64,000 bases of DNA from Sellimonas catena (GCF_045063725.1 NZ_CP173695.1); one strand, 5' to 3'. Shown: positions 7,736 to 15,417, counted from the first letter of the stretch. Notes: generated by a model from the sequence alone, not told the origin. Made by a program: numbers and translations.

Positions 7736-7764
7736 AAATATTTTTTGAAAGGAAGGATACTACC

Positions 7765-8214
7765 ATGACATTTGGAGAAAAAATTAAAGAAGCTCGTTTG
7801 GCTATGAACCTATCTCAAACGGAGCTTGCCCAGATGACCGGCATTTCCGAAAGATCCCTTTACACCTATGAGCAGCTCGGAACACTCCCCAGAAAAAGCA
7901 ACATCAGAAAACTTGCTGAAGCACTGCATATCTCTGTGTCCTATCTTTTGGACGAATCTGAAACGGATAGCCAGAGCCATATAGATCAGGATATGTTTAT
8001 TTTAGAGGCAAAGGAAAACTTCGGTTCAAAAGGAGCAAAAGAAGCTCAGGAAGTGTTGGGTCGTGTAAATTCTCTGTTTGCCGGTGGAGAATTGGACGAG
8101 GACGCAAAAGATGTATTCTTCCAGGCGATTATGTCAGTTTATATGGACTCTAAGAAAACAGCACGGGAAAAGTACACTCCGAAGAAATACAGAAAGCATA
8201 AAGATAAAGAGTAA
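7765..8214 (+). CDS. ImmR-like XRE repressor
   Basis: This 149-residue protein has an N-terminal Cro/CI helix-turn-helix (TFGEKIKEARLAMNLSQTELAQ, residues 2-60) and a helical C-terminal part that may dimerise. It is followed by an ImmA-type metallopeptidase gene, the arrangement of ICEBs1 immR-immA, where the protease cleaves the repressor to trigger excision. It would bind the AACTTCCGAT repeats upstream and control both its own promoter and the opposing one. AGGAAGG lies before the ATG. The regulatory role is inferred from this arrangement. Confidence 0.85.
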   Translation: MTFGEKIKEARLAMNLSQTELAQMTGISERSLYTYEQLGTLPRKSNIRKLAEALHISVSYLLDESETDSQSHIDQDMFILEAKENFGSKGAKEAQEVLGRVNSLFAGGELDEDAKDVFFQAIMSVYMDSKKTAREKYTPKKYRKHKDKE

Positions 8215-8265
8215 AATCCTCAAGCACAGAATATGTTTTCTGTGTGCGATTCGGAGGTGAAGCAA

Positions 8266-8820
8266 ATGAAAACGGCAGAGCATATCATTGAAACTGTCGA
8301 TAAGCTTGTGCGAAAATATCACACCAGAGACCCTTACGAGCTATGTCAGCTGTTAGGTATCAAAATCCACTATTACGATTTACAGAAGAAATTGAAGGGC
8401 TTCTTCTATTACCAGTCCAGACAAAAGAATATCGTGATAGATCACAATGTGAACGGTATCCTGGAGCGTATATTAGTCGCACATGAATTAGGACACGCTG
8501 TCCTGCATACAAAAATCGCTATGATGCACGGCTTTCAAGAAATGGAAGTTTTTGATGATAGATCAATCGAAGAAAATGAAGCAAACTTCTTTGCGGCGGA
8601 GCTTCTGTTAGAAGATGGGAAAGTCCTGGAATGCCTTTCGGAACACACATTTTTTGAAACGGCTAAAATGCTCTATGTACCGGCAGCATTATTAGACTAC
8701 AAATTCAGCCTGCTCCACGAAAAAGGAGAGCTGGTAAATTCGATGTATATTCGTAAAGCAGATTTCCTGAAAGAAGATCTTCATGCCTACGATAACGACA
8801 TTGGTTATGGCGATATATGA
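8266..8820 (+). CDS. ImmA/IrrE-family metallopeptidase
   Basis: This 184-residue protein has the zinc-peptidase motif HELGHAVLH near residues 74-82, with a downstream acidic segment (EENEANFFAAELLL) that supplies the third ligand. This is the ImmA/IrrE family. By analogy with ICEBs1 it would cleave the upstream repressor when cells are damaged or when recipient-free signals appear. The ATG at 8266 has GGAGGTG eight bases upstream; the longer frame from 8233 lacks one. It lies 51 bases after the repressor stop, so the two are one operon. Confidence 0.9.
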   Translation: MKTAEHIIETVDKLVRKYHTRDPYELCQLLGIKIHYYDLQKKLKGFFYYQSRQKNIVIDHNVNGILERILVAHELGHAVLHTKIAMMHGFQEMEVFDDRSIEENEANFFAAELLLEDGKVLECLSEHTFFETAKMLYVPAALLDYKFSLLHEKGELVNSMYIRKADFLKEDLHAYDNDIGYGDI

Positions 8821-8844
8821 ATATCTATTTTTATATCTTTACAG

Positions 8845-8895
8845 AAAAAGTCCACCAGTACGATGCGTAGTGCATCATGACTGGTGGACTTTTTG
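8845..8895. terminator. Terminator of the repressor-protease operon
   Basis: A perfect 15-bp stem, AAAAAGTCCACCAGT/ACTGGTGGACTTTTT, with a 21-base loop, 25 bases past the ImmA stop. It can act in both directions. Confidence 0.92.
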
Positions 8896-8924
8896 CTTCT
8901 TAAAGAATCAGTATATTGTGCTGC

Positions 8925-8976
8925 AAAAAAGAACCCCATAGCAGTTCACTCTGTACCGTCAATGGGCTTCTTTTTC
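8925..8976 (-). terminator. Terminator after the 8983 XRE gene
   Basis: Arms GAAGCCCATT and ATGGGGTTC on the minus strand are followed by a T run. Transcription from 9360 leftward would stop here, back to back with the terminator at 8845. Confidence 0.7.
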
Positions 8977-8982
8977 ATTATA

Positions 8983-9360
8983 TCAATCAAGCTCCGCTTT
9001 TTTTATCATCTCTTGCTGGTCAATCAAGACATCAATCAACTTTCCTACGGTTATCAATGTTGTTACATTACACTTTTTCAGTTTTGCAGCAATCTCATTA
9101 TCAATGATGCTGTCGCATTTTGCATATGGGGTATCCAGTAAAAAATAGTCAAAGTTCTTTTCCAAGACGAATGCCAGTTTTAGAAGCATTGCCAAAGAAA
9201 CTTTCGTCTGTCCAACTTCAACATGGCTCATATGATTGTTCGAGCAACCAACCAACGCACCCAAATCAGCCTGACTATAACCCTTTTCCAGTCGGGCAGC
9301 TCTAATGCGCTGACCAATCTTAACGTAATCAATTTCCGGTTGCGTTTCAATCACCTCCAT
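8983..9360 (-). CDS. XRE-family regulator
   Basis: This 125-residue protein has a central Cro/CI helix-turn-helix (IGQRIRAARLEKGYSQADLG, with VGCSNNHMSHVEVGQ) and a C-terminal helical tail. The start at 9360 gives an N-terminus of normal length (MEVIETQPEIDY). The frame open to 9411 has no better site. A palindrome at 9429-9446 upstream could be its operator. It marks the boundary between the ICE control region and the inserted erm(B) cargo. Confidence 0.83.
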   Translation of the reverse strand: MEVIETQPEIDYVKIGQRIRAARLEKGYSQADLGALVGCSNNHMSHVEVGQTKVSLAMLLKLAFVLEKNFDYFLLDTPYAKCDSIIDNEIAAKLKKCNVTTLITVGKLIDVLIDQQEMIKKAELD

Positions 9361-9742
9361 GCTGTGTATGATTCTGCTATACATTATAAAATGTACCAAA
9401 AATCTCAACAACCAACATCGGGTGCAAGTTGCATTTATAAATGCAATATGATAAAATTTTATAGGCAGATTGCATTAAATGATAGAATGAAAAGAACCCC
9501 AAGACGACAATATGAGCTATCTTGAGGTTCTTTAAAATAAAAAATTCGTAGAGTACATTACTCCACGAATCGCATTCTTCTCTGTTTTTTTTAGTTTATA
9601 TCTTTATTTTACAAATTGTCGCACTGTTTGTCAATATGTTAGGGACATAAAACACGAGGTTTTGCACAAAAATCCATCTTAGAAAGTTCCAAAGTCACAA
9701 TTTGCCGTCAGAATTATAGTCATATTGAAGGAGGTGTACCTT
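9361..9742. promoter_or_regulatory. Intergenic region with palindromic operator and two hairpins
   Basis: An 18-base palindrome, TTGCATT-4-AATGCAA, lies at 9429-9446, with half-copies TGCAAGTTGCA just before it and GATTGCATTA near 9468-9477. It is a candidate operator for the XRE gene at 8983. Two hairpins follow: AAAGAACC..AAGA/TCTTGAGGTTCTTT (9491-9533) and ATTCGTAGAGTA/TACTCCACGAAT (9543-9570), the second followed by a T run. They look like terminators of a gene lost when the cargo inserted, or of the second integrase unit. Confidence 0.6.
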
Positions 9743-10351
9743 ATGGCACGAAAAGGAGAAAATATTTACAAAAGGAAAGACGGCAGATGGGAAGGAAGAT
9801 ACATTAAGTCCCGATCTTCTACAGGCAAAGCCAATTACGGTTATGTTTATGCAAAGTCATATCGAGAAGTCAAGGCAAAACTTATCAGTCAAAGTTCGTG
9901 CACGAGTAATTCTGTCACTGTCGATCCAGAAATTAGCTCAGATCAATTTGAACAGGTTGCTATGGAATGGTTTCAAGCTATATGTCCTAAAGTGAAGGAA
10001 TCTACAAGCAACAAATATAGGAATCTTCTCAGCTCGTATATACTTCCTGTGTTCGGAAGCAAACAATTGCGTGATATAACACACGAGTTTATTGAAACGC
10101 AGTGTAATTTTTTCCTTGTTTCTGGTGGATTAAAGGAGAATGGACTTTCCTCTAAAACTGTTTCAGATATTTTATCTCTAATTCGAAATGTCTTACAATT
10201 TGCCACCCGAAACGGGAAAGCCATTTCTTGTGACGCACGATCTATACAGATAAAACGTCAAACGAAGGAAATGAGAGTTTTGAGTCGTGCTGAACAGGAA
10301 AAATTATGCCAATACTTGTATTCTAATCTTGATTCCTGCAATATTGGTATA
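9743..10351 (+). pseudogene. Truncated second tyrosine integrase
   Basis: About 203 residues of a Tn916/phage-type integrase remain: an AP2-like arm-binding domain (GENIYKRKDGRWEGRYIK), a SAM-like core-binding domain, and the first residues of the catalytic domain (LSRAEQEKLCQYLYSNLDSCNIGILV). The sequence leaves the family just before the expected catalytic arginine, where erm(B) upstream sequence begins (GATGCTAAAAATTTG). All five catalytic residues are missing. GGAGGTG precedes the ATG at 9743. The 3' remnant may lie at 12874-12930. This gene cannot be active. Confidence 0.8.
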
Positions 10352-10393
10352 TTAGTAGATGCTAAAAATTTGTAATTAAGAAGGAGTGATTAC

Positions 10394-10445
10394 ATGAACA
10401 AAAATATAAAATATTCTCAAAACTTTTTAACGAGTGAAAAAGTAC
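10394..10445 (+). pseudogene. erm(B): 5' fragment of erm(B)
   Basis: The first 17 codons of erm(B) (MNKNIKYSQNFLTSEKV) are intact after AAGAAGGAG, then the gene is cut by the IS3-family element. The usual upstream leader peptide is absent. Instead, the sequence that normally precedes the leader (GATGCTAAAAATTTG) runs straight into the erm(B) ribosome site, which suggests a leader deletion and loss of macrolide-dependent attenuation. The fragment holds the QNF motif that binds S-adenosylmethionine in Erm enzymes. Confidence 0.9.
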
Positions 10446-10523
10446 TGGTGTGGTATAAAAAAAGTTGACAGCTTATTCTCAAGGATTTCATAATAAAACC
10501 AAGAGAATAAGGAGGCATTCAAA

Positions 10524-10856
10524 GTGGCACGTAAATATGACCATGAATACAAAGTACAGGCAGTAAAACTTGCCAAGGAAATCGGCGGCGCTAAGGCTGC
10601 TAAAGAATTAGGAATCCCAGAAGGAACCATCCATACCTGGCTGAAAGCTGTTAGAGCCGGTAAGCTGGATATCGGAGAAGGCTCCCATACTCCCACCAGC
10701 GCAATGAGCCTGGCAGAAGAAATTACCATGCTGCGCAAACGGGTAAAGGAACAGGATAAGGAAATCCGTCGCCTGAAGGAAGAAAACGAATTCCTGGAGG
10801 AAGCCAGTGCTTTTTTCGCCGCCAGCCGTCGGAAGTCGGCAAAAACCAGAGAATGA
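10524..10856 (+). CDS. IS3-family transposase OrfA
   Basis: This 110-residue protein has the IS3/IS911-type N-terminal helix-turn-helix (KYDHEYKVQAVKLAKEIGGA, with AKELGIPEGTIHTWLK) that binds the terminal repeats. A leucine-zipper-like coiled coil follows at 65-95 (EEITMLRKRVKEQDKEIRRL). It precedes and overlaps orfB at ATGA, so the two are translationally coupled. A frameshift fusion as in other IS3 elements cannot be excluded, but orfB has its own ATG. Confidence 0.93.
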   Translation: MARKYDHEYKVQAVKLAKEIGGAKAAKELGIPEGTIHTWLKAVRAGKLDIGEGSHTPTSAMSLAEEITMLRKRVKEQDKEIRRLKEENEFLEEASAFFAASRRKSAKTRE

Positions 10857-11761
10857 TCTTTCTGGCCCTGAAGACAGAAGACGGCAGGATTACCGGGAAA
10901 ATCTCGTTTTACTGCAGAATGCTTGGGGTCAGCCGCCAAGGCTTCTATAAATATCTCGCAAATAAAGACCGTCCCTGGAAGTACCAGGATTTGGCAGATG
11001 CCATGAAAGAAATCGTCAGTGAAGATGAATGTAACGATACTTATGGTCGAATCCGGATGTACCAGGCATTGTTGCTGAAACAGCCGGAAGGAGTGCATAT
11101 TCCCAGTGAGAGAACCGTATACCGAGTTATGGATCAGATTGGCCTTAGCCATCGACCTAAGAGAAAACCCAACGGGATCACAAAGGCTGATCGTGAAGCC
11201 ATGAAATCGGATGATCTGCTAAAACGGGATTTCCGTTCTGATACCCCATTAGAAAAATGTATTACGGATATCACGGAGATTCCGGCATCCAATGGGAAAC
11301 TGTATGTATCTGCGATTTTTGACTGCTTTGATCTTAGTGTCCTCGGTCTGGCAATGGAAACAAATATGAAAGCCGATCTATGTATCCATACATTGGAAAA
11401 CGCCCTGACTGCCTATCCTGCGTTGGAAGGCGCTGTCATCCACAGTGACCGCGGGACACAGTATACCAGCGAGTCCTACCGTCAGACCATCCGGGAGCAT
11501 CATATCCATCAAAGCATGAACAGTGCCGGAGGGCGCTGCCATGATAATGCACGCTGCGAGAGCATGTGGGCCAGAATGAAGACGGAGCTTCTTTATGACC
11601 GTTATGACACAAAGCAGATGGAAGTAGAAGAACTAAAGGTACTTATCTGGAGATACTTCCTCAGCTACTGGAACAACCGGAGGATCTGCTCTGCCAATGG
11701 CGGCCTTCCTCCCATGGTAAAACGCAGGCAGTACTATGAGGCTTTGGAGGTGGCTGCATAG
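10853..11761 (+). CDS. IS3-family transposase OrfB
   Basis: This 302-residue integrase-fold transposase has an HTH_21 segment (residues about 45-100) and an rve catalytic core. The DDE residues are D139 (ITDITEI), D199 (HSDRGTQY) and E236 (DNARCESMWA), with the expected spacing of about 36 residues between the last two. The C-terminus (YWNNRRICSANGGLPPM) is also typical. It appears complete, so the IS should be able to move. The ATG overlaps the orfA stop. Confidence 0.95.
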   Translation: MIFLALKTEDGRITGKISFYCRMLGVSRQGFYKYLANKDRPWKYQDLADAMKEIVSEDECNDTYGRIRMYQALLLKQPEGVHIPSERTVYRVMDQIGLSHRPKRKPNGITKADREAMKSDDLLKRDFRSDTPLEKCITDITEIPASNGKLYVSAIFDCFDLSVLGLAMETNMKADLCIHTLENALTAYPALEGAVIHSDRGTQYTSESYRQTIREHHIHQSMNSAGGRCHDNARCESMWARMKTELLYDRYDTKQMEVEELKVLIWRYFLSYWNNRRICSANGGLPPMVKRRQYYEALEVAA

Positions 11762-11784
11762 TCAGTGATATCCTTGAGAAAAAT

Positions 11785-12498
11785 GTGTCAACTAATCTTG
11801 ACAATATCATACTCAACCAAATAATAAAACAATTGAATTTAAAAGAAACCGATACCGTTTACGAAATTGGAACAGGTAAAGGGCATTTAACGACGAAACT
11901 GGCTAAAATAAGTAAACAGGTAACGTCTATTGAATTAGACAGTCATCTATTCAACTTATCGTCAGAAAAATTAAAACTGAATACTCGTGTCACTTTAATT
12001 CACCAAGATATTCTACAGTTTCAATTCCCTAACAAACAGAGGTATAAAATTGTTGGGAGTATTCCTTACCATTTAAGCACACAAATTATTAAAAAAGTGG
12101 TTTTTGAAAGCCATGCGTCTGACATCTATCTGATTGTTGAAGAAGGATTCTACAAGCGTACCTTGGATATTCACCGAACACTAGGGTTGCTCTTGCACAC
12201 TCAAGTCTCGATTCAGCAATTGCTTAAGCTGCCAGCGGAATGCTTTCATCCTAAACCAAAAGTAAACAGTGTCTTAATAAAACTTACCCGCCATACCACA
12301 GATGTTCCAGATAAATATTGGAAGCTATATACGTACTTTGTTTCAAAATGGGTCAATCGAGAATATCGTCAACTGTTTACTAAAAATCAGTTTCATCAAG
12401 CAATGAAACACGCCAAAGTAAACAATTTAAGTACCGTTACTTATGAGCAAGTATTGTCTATTTTTAATAGTTATCTATCATTTAACGGGAGGAAATAA
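11785..12498 (+). pseudogene. erm(B): erm(B) 3' part, with possible alternative start inside the IS
   Basis: From VLNQIIKQLN onward this matches the 23S rRNA adenine (A2058) dimethyltransferase ErmB, which gives MLS resistance. Motif I (VYEIGTGKGHL) and motif IV (GSIPYHLS) are intact, as is the C-terminus. The IS removed the first residues. A GTG at 11785 in the IS end reads in frame (MSTNLDNII, then LNQIIKQ), giving a 237-residue protein with a new 9-residue start. It lacks the QNF motif of the true N-terminus, so activity is doubtful. TTGACA at 11798-11803 is a possible outward -35. Confidence 0.88.
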
Positions 12499-12502
12499 TT
12501 CT

Positions 12503-12634
12503 ATGAGTCGCTTTTGTAAATTTGGAAAGTTACACGTTACTAAAGGGAATGTAGATAAATTATTAGGTATACTACTGACAGCTTCCAAGGAGCTAAAGAG
12601 GTCCCTAGCGCCTACGGGGAATTTGTATCGATAA
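12503..12634 (+). CDS. Small ORF following erm(B)
   Basis: A 43-residue reading frame (MSRFCKFGKLHVTKGNVDKL) starts four bases past erm(B), with GGGAGG upstream. I recall this sequence as a usual follower of erm(B) on streptococcal and enterococcal elements. Its end is formed by the left arm of the hairpin at 12596, so the frame is probably a truncated remnant. No function is known to me. Confidence 0.45.
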   Translation: MSRFCKFGKLHVTKGNVDKLLGILLTASKELKRSLAPTGNLYR

Positions 12635-12670
12635 GGGGTACAAATTCCCACTAAGCGCTCGGGACCCCTT
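12596..12670. repeat. Long inverted repeat between small ORF and TopB fragment
   Basis: Two 32-base arms match at 27 positions (AAGAGGTCCCTAGCGCCTA and onward against AAGGGGTCCCGAGCGCTTA) with an 11-base loop. I recall this block as recurring in Gram-positive resistance elements, where it looks like a small miniature insertion. It splits what may once have been one coding region. Confidence 0.75.
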
Positions 12671-12907
12671 GTAGGAAAATGTCCTAAGTGTGGCAACAAT
12701 ATTGTATTAAAAAAATCGTTTTATGGTTGTTCAAATTATCCTGAATGTACCTTCACTTTAGCTGAACATTTTAGAAAGAAAAAACTCACCAAAACAAATG
12801 TAAAAGAATTACTAGAGGGAAAAGAAACCCTGGTAAAAGGAATCAAAACGAAAGATACTCAACTCATCCATGCAACGATGATAGGGTTGCAGCATTGCAA
12901 AATTTAG
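12671..12907 (+). pseudogene. C-terminal fragment of a plasmid-type topoisomerase III
   Basis: The frame VGKCPKCGNNIVLKKSFYGC, with SNYPECTFTLAEHF, is a zinc-ribbon tail of a type IA topoisomerase, of the kind found beside erm(B) on pAMbeta1/pSM19035-like plasmids. No start codon or catalytic domain is present. It ends abruptly (GIKTKDTQLIHATMIG) where a different sequence begins, so this is a junction. It shows that the erm(B) block came from a streptococcal or enterococcal plasmid lineage. Confidence 0.75.
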
Positions 12908-12930
12908 GTGTACCCTATTCTCGATACTAA
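12874..12930 (+). pseudogene. Possible 3' remnant of the truncated integrase
   Basis: A 19-codon frame (NDDRVAALQNLGVPYSRY then stop) overlaps the end of the TopB fragment in another phase. It could be the original C-terminus of the integrase whose first part lies at 9743. That would make the erm(B) block an insertion-deletion within that gene. The match is by plausibility only. Confidence 0.3.
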
Positions 12931-13148
12931 ATTCATAATCTCACAAATTGGCAAGCAGTGTAAACCTGTACAGGTTCACTCATTTTCTCGATTTTCCCTT
13001 CGGTGCAATCTTCGCAAATTTGCTTGTTGGGGAAGCATCCCCAATCCCCTTTGAACATCATCTGCCGATGATGGCTACACGATTTTCAATCGTTTCTCAA
13101 AGAACAGTAGAATAAAAATTTGCCCATGGTTGAAAGCACCGAAATCGA
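12931..13148. other. Non-coding region downstream of relaxase
   Basis: No gene seen. It holds several short palindromes: AACCTGTACAGGTT (12963-12976), GGGGAxGCATCCCC near 13030-13045, CATCAT-6-ATGATG and CGATT-3-AATCG between about 13056 and 13096. These may belong to the ICE rather than the cargo, since the relaxase terminator follows directly. An oriT-like role is possible but unsupported. Confidence 0.4.
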
Positions 13149-13210
13149 AAAGCAAAAAAGCAGCCACGATCCGCACCCTTTGGGGAGTGCAGACCGTGGC
13201 TTTTTGCTTT
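13149..13210. terminator. Terminator of the ICE transfer operon
   Basis: Long arms (AAAGCAAAAAAGCAGCCACG and CGTGGCTTTTTGCTTT) with an inner GCAC/GTGC stem lie at the stop of the relaxase gene, the last gene of the leftward operon. Confidence 0.85.
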
Positions 13211-14621
13211 AACGGAAGTTCTTCTTTTCCTCTTTCTCTTTCTCTTTTTCCTGCTCTTTCTGCCTGTCGATATTCAAAATCGTTTCAACCGTCCGTTTGG
13301 CAATCAGCAGTTCTTCTTTCTCTTTTCTGATCTGACGGTACTCAGCGTAGTCCTGCTTTTTCTGGACTGCCAGCTGATGAAACTCCTCATACAATGATTG
13401 CATGGACGGGAGCTTTGTAATCTGCAATTCATCAAAGGCTTGCTTCGCCGCTTTATGAATTGTGATTTCCTGACGGTGTTCTTCAAAGAATTTTTTGCTA
13501 TATCCAGACTTGCGGTACTCGATATAAATTTGCCTTGTGTTGCGATAATTTTTGATGTGCTGCTGCAACGCCTGAACCTCAACCATACGTTTCTCTGCGA
13601 CCTTGATAGAATCAGAAAGCGCATCGAACCGGGCAGACAGATTTTCAATATGAGCAGTCAGATCGTCGTAGTTGCCCAAGCCTTTTTCTTTCAGTAGGAT
13701 TACCGTTCGGGCAGCTTCTTTTCGGTTGAACTTCTTCGCCCACTTTTCATAACCGACCGTCTTGCCCTCGGCCATCTTTGCCTGAATATCAATCAGCATC
13801 TGGAACTGCTTCGGGGCAGGAGCCTTGGCAGAGCCGCCTTTTGATTTGTGCAGGTTCTTGCCGGAGATAACCGCTTGAATTTCCTCTTTGCTATATCCTT
13901 CGCCCAGGGAACGCAGCCGAATGAAACGCTTCTGATTCTCGCCCTTGAACGCAGGCTGCTTTCCATCCTTGAACTCAAATCCCATGTCAGCCAGAGCCTG
14001 AACAAAGCCATCAAAGCTCTTTGGTTTCTGCTTCAGCACCGCATCAATCGCATCACATAATTCGTCACGCTGGGTACGCTTCTTGGGATAAACAGTTCTT
14101 TTCTGGCGCTCCCGATACGGCTTCGGTGTAATAATGGACAGCCCGTGTTCCAGGCAAACCATATCACTGAGTCTTTGCACCGCCAGACCGGAAAGAAAGA
14201 AGTTTTTGAATTTCCGTGTGGCATCCAGCGAGGTCGAATTATAAATGATATGATTGTGAATGTGGGATTTGTCGATGTGGGTCGCAACGATGAAAGCGTG
14301 TTTTCCCTTTGTCCATCGCATCGCTGTTTCATAGCCGACTTGGTTCGCTTCTTCCGGGGTGATTTCTCCCGGCTTAAAGGACTGGCGTATCTGGTATGCG
14401 ATGATATTGTTCTTCTGCTGTCTGCCGGTAATATGCTGATACTGCCGTTTGGAAAGCAGAAATTCCTCATCTGCTGTCTTTGGATCACACTCATAGGAAC
14501 TGATAAATTCGCCATCATTGGTTTTTGCGGCATTTTGTGAGTAGTCGGTTCTGTCTGCCAAACATTGAGCGACCGTCTTTCCCTTATTCACATGGAGTGC
14601 AATCAATCTTGTCGCTGCCAT
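13209..14621 (-). CDS. MOBP-type relaxase
   Basis: This 470-residue relaxase would nick oriT and lead the strand into the recipient. The three-histidine metal motif is HIDKSHIHNH (H115, H120 or H122, H124). The likely nucleophile is Y27 in TDYSQNAAKT, as in Tn1549 and CTn4 relaxases. The C-terminal half (300-470) is a long charged coiled coil. I prefer the ATG at 14621, 8 bases after GGAAGG, over GTG at 14630 or ATG at 14627. MobC lies upstream in the same operon. Confidence 0.95.
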   Translation of the reverse strand: MAATRLIALHVNKGKTVAQCLADRTDYSQNAAKTNDGEFISSYECDPKTADEEFLLSKRQYQHITGRQQKNNIIAYQIRQSFKPGEITPEEANQVGYETAMRWTKGKHAFIVATHIDKSHIHNHIIYNSTSLDATRKFKNFFLSGLAVQRLSDMVCLEHGLSIITPKPYRERQKRTVYPKKRTQRDELCDAIDAVLKQKPKSFDGFVQALADMGFEFKDGKQPAFKGENQKRFIRLRSLGEGYSKEEIQAVISGKNLHKSKGGSAKAPAPKQFQMLIDIQAKMAEGKTVGYEKWAKKFNRKEAARTVILLKEKGLGNYDDLTAHIENLSARFDALSDSIKVAEKRMVEVQALQQHIKNYRNTRQIYIEYRKSGYSKKFFEEHRQEITIHKAAKQAFDELQITKLPSMQSLYEEFHQLAVQKKQDYAEYRQIRKEKEELLIAKRTVETILNIDRQKEQEKEKEKEEKKNFR

Positions 14622-14650
14622 TCCCATCACTTCCTTCCCAAAAAGAAAAA

Positions 14651-14666
14651 GCCACCGGTCGGTGAC
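14651..14666 (-). terminator. Terminator after small membrane protein gene
   Basis: GTCACCG-2-CGGTGGC on the minus strand is followed by TTTTTCTTTTT. It may reduce readthrough into the relaxase gene, which begins 30 bases on. Confidence 0.75.
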
Positions 14667-14683
14667 TTTTCTCTGATATTATC

Positions 14684-14968
14684 TTATGACCTGATAAATG
14701 CTCCCAGACTTTCTCCAATATTCTCGACTTTCATAACAGCCCAGACGAGCAAGAACACCGCTGCTATTGTCGCAATTCCAAGAACCACAAGAATAAGCAG
14801 GGACTGCCACAAAGCCTTTACAATGCAGTAAATCGCAGATCCGCCAATGACCAAGAGCAATAAACCAATTACATAGGACACAACATTTGTAAGCAGATTT
14901 CCAAGAATGCAAATCACTTTTACAACGAACAGCACCGGCAGTGCCAATATCTTCAATACCAGCTTCAT
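14684..14968 (-). CDS. Small ICE membrane protein
   Basis: This 94-residue protein is almost wholly hydrophobic. I count a first segment at about 5-35 and further membrane segments at 36-50 and 55-80, with a short polar end (VENIGESLGAFIRS). Proteins of this size and place occur between mobC and the relaxase in related ICEs. No domain is recognisable. It could be an accessory of the mating channel. Confidence 0.65.
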   Translation of the reverse strand: MKLVLKILALPVLFVVKVICILGNLLTNVVSYVIGLLLLVIGGSAIYCIVKALWQSLLILVVLGIATIAAVFLLVWAVMKVENIGESLGAFIRS

Positions 14969-15045
14969 AGGCTCAACCCCTTTCTTTTAATTATATTGTA
15001 CAAGGGTATCTGCCATAACGCAATGATGTCAACCCTTATGTAAAA

Positions 15046-15065
15046 GCCGCAGCCGAAACTGCGAC
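15046..15065 (-). terminator. Weak terminator after mobC
   Basis: GTCGCAG-6-CTGCGGC on the minus strand is followed by TTTTA. The 116-base gap to the next gene also holds TTGACA (minus, near 15030) and TATAAT (near 14990), but their spacing is too wide for one promoter. Confidence 0.5.
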
Positions 15066-15084
15066 TTCCCAACAAGTTGTCGGA

Positions 15085-15417
15085 TTACTGGATTGAGGAC
15101 AGGCGAACAAGAACTTCTCTCATGTCCGTCCAGATCTCCTCCAGCCGTTTTTGCAAATCCTCAATGTCAGCACGATAGATGCTGCCTGTTTCGTTCGCTC
15201 GCTTTGCGTACTGGTTCAGGTTGTTGGAGCAGATTCGCAGGAGCGAAACCAGGGCTTTCACATCCTGCAAATCCAGTCTGATACAGTAACCATCCAGAGC
15301 CATTTTCCGCAGATAGGCTCCCATGCTGCGGATGCCAAGCTCGTCCATCTTCTCATGGATTCGCTCGACCTCCTCCTTGGATGCAAGGAAATGAACATCC
15401 TGATCTCGCTTTGCCAT
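15085..15417 (-). CDS. mobC: MobC-family relaxosome protein
   Basis: This 110-residue protein is of the MobC (Bacterial mobilisation) family: KRDQDVHFLASKEEVERIHE, then a ribbon-helix-helix-like part (GIRSMGAYLRKMALDGY) and the family hallmark LLRICSNNLNQYAKRANETG. It would bind oriT and help the relaxase melt DNA. Its ATG overlaps the stop of the giant upstream gene (TAATG), so translation is coupled. No separate oriT sequence is evident to me. Confidence 0.93.
   Translation of the reverse strand: MAKRDQDVHFLASKEEVERIHEKMDELGIRSMGAYLRKMALDGYCIRLDLQDVKALVSLLRICSNNLNQYAKRANETGSIYRADIEDLQKRLEEIWTDMREVLVRLSSIQ

Larger units (their letters stand above)
10446..11809 (+). mobile_element. IS3-family insertion sequence, 1364 bp
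   Basis: The element starts TGGTGTGGT and ends with the complement of TGATATTGT. Imperfect inverted repeats continue inward (AGTTGACA and CTCAAGGATxTCA in both). A 3-bp target duplication, TAC, flanks it (10443-10445 and 11810-11812). Removing the element and one TAC restores the normal erm(B) sequence AAAAAGTACTCAACC. It carries orfA and orfB in the usual IS3 order. Because erm(B) is otherwise intact, the insertion is probably recent. Confidence 0.93.

Noticed and set aside
10427..11152. A 241-codon open frame antisense to the IS
   Set aside because: OrfA and OrfB on the plus strand carry all transposase motifs.
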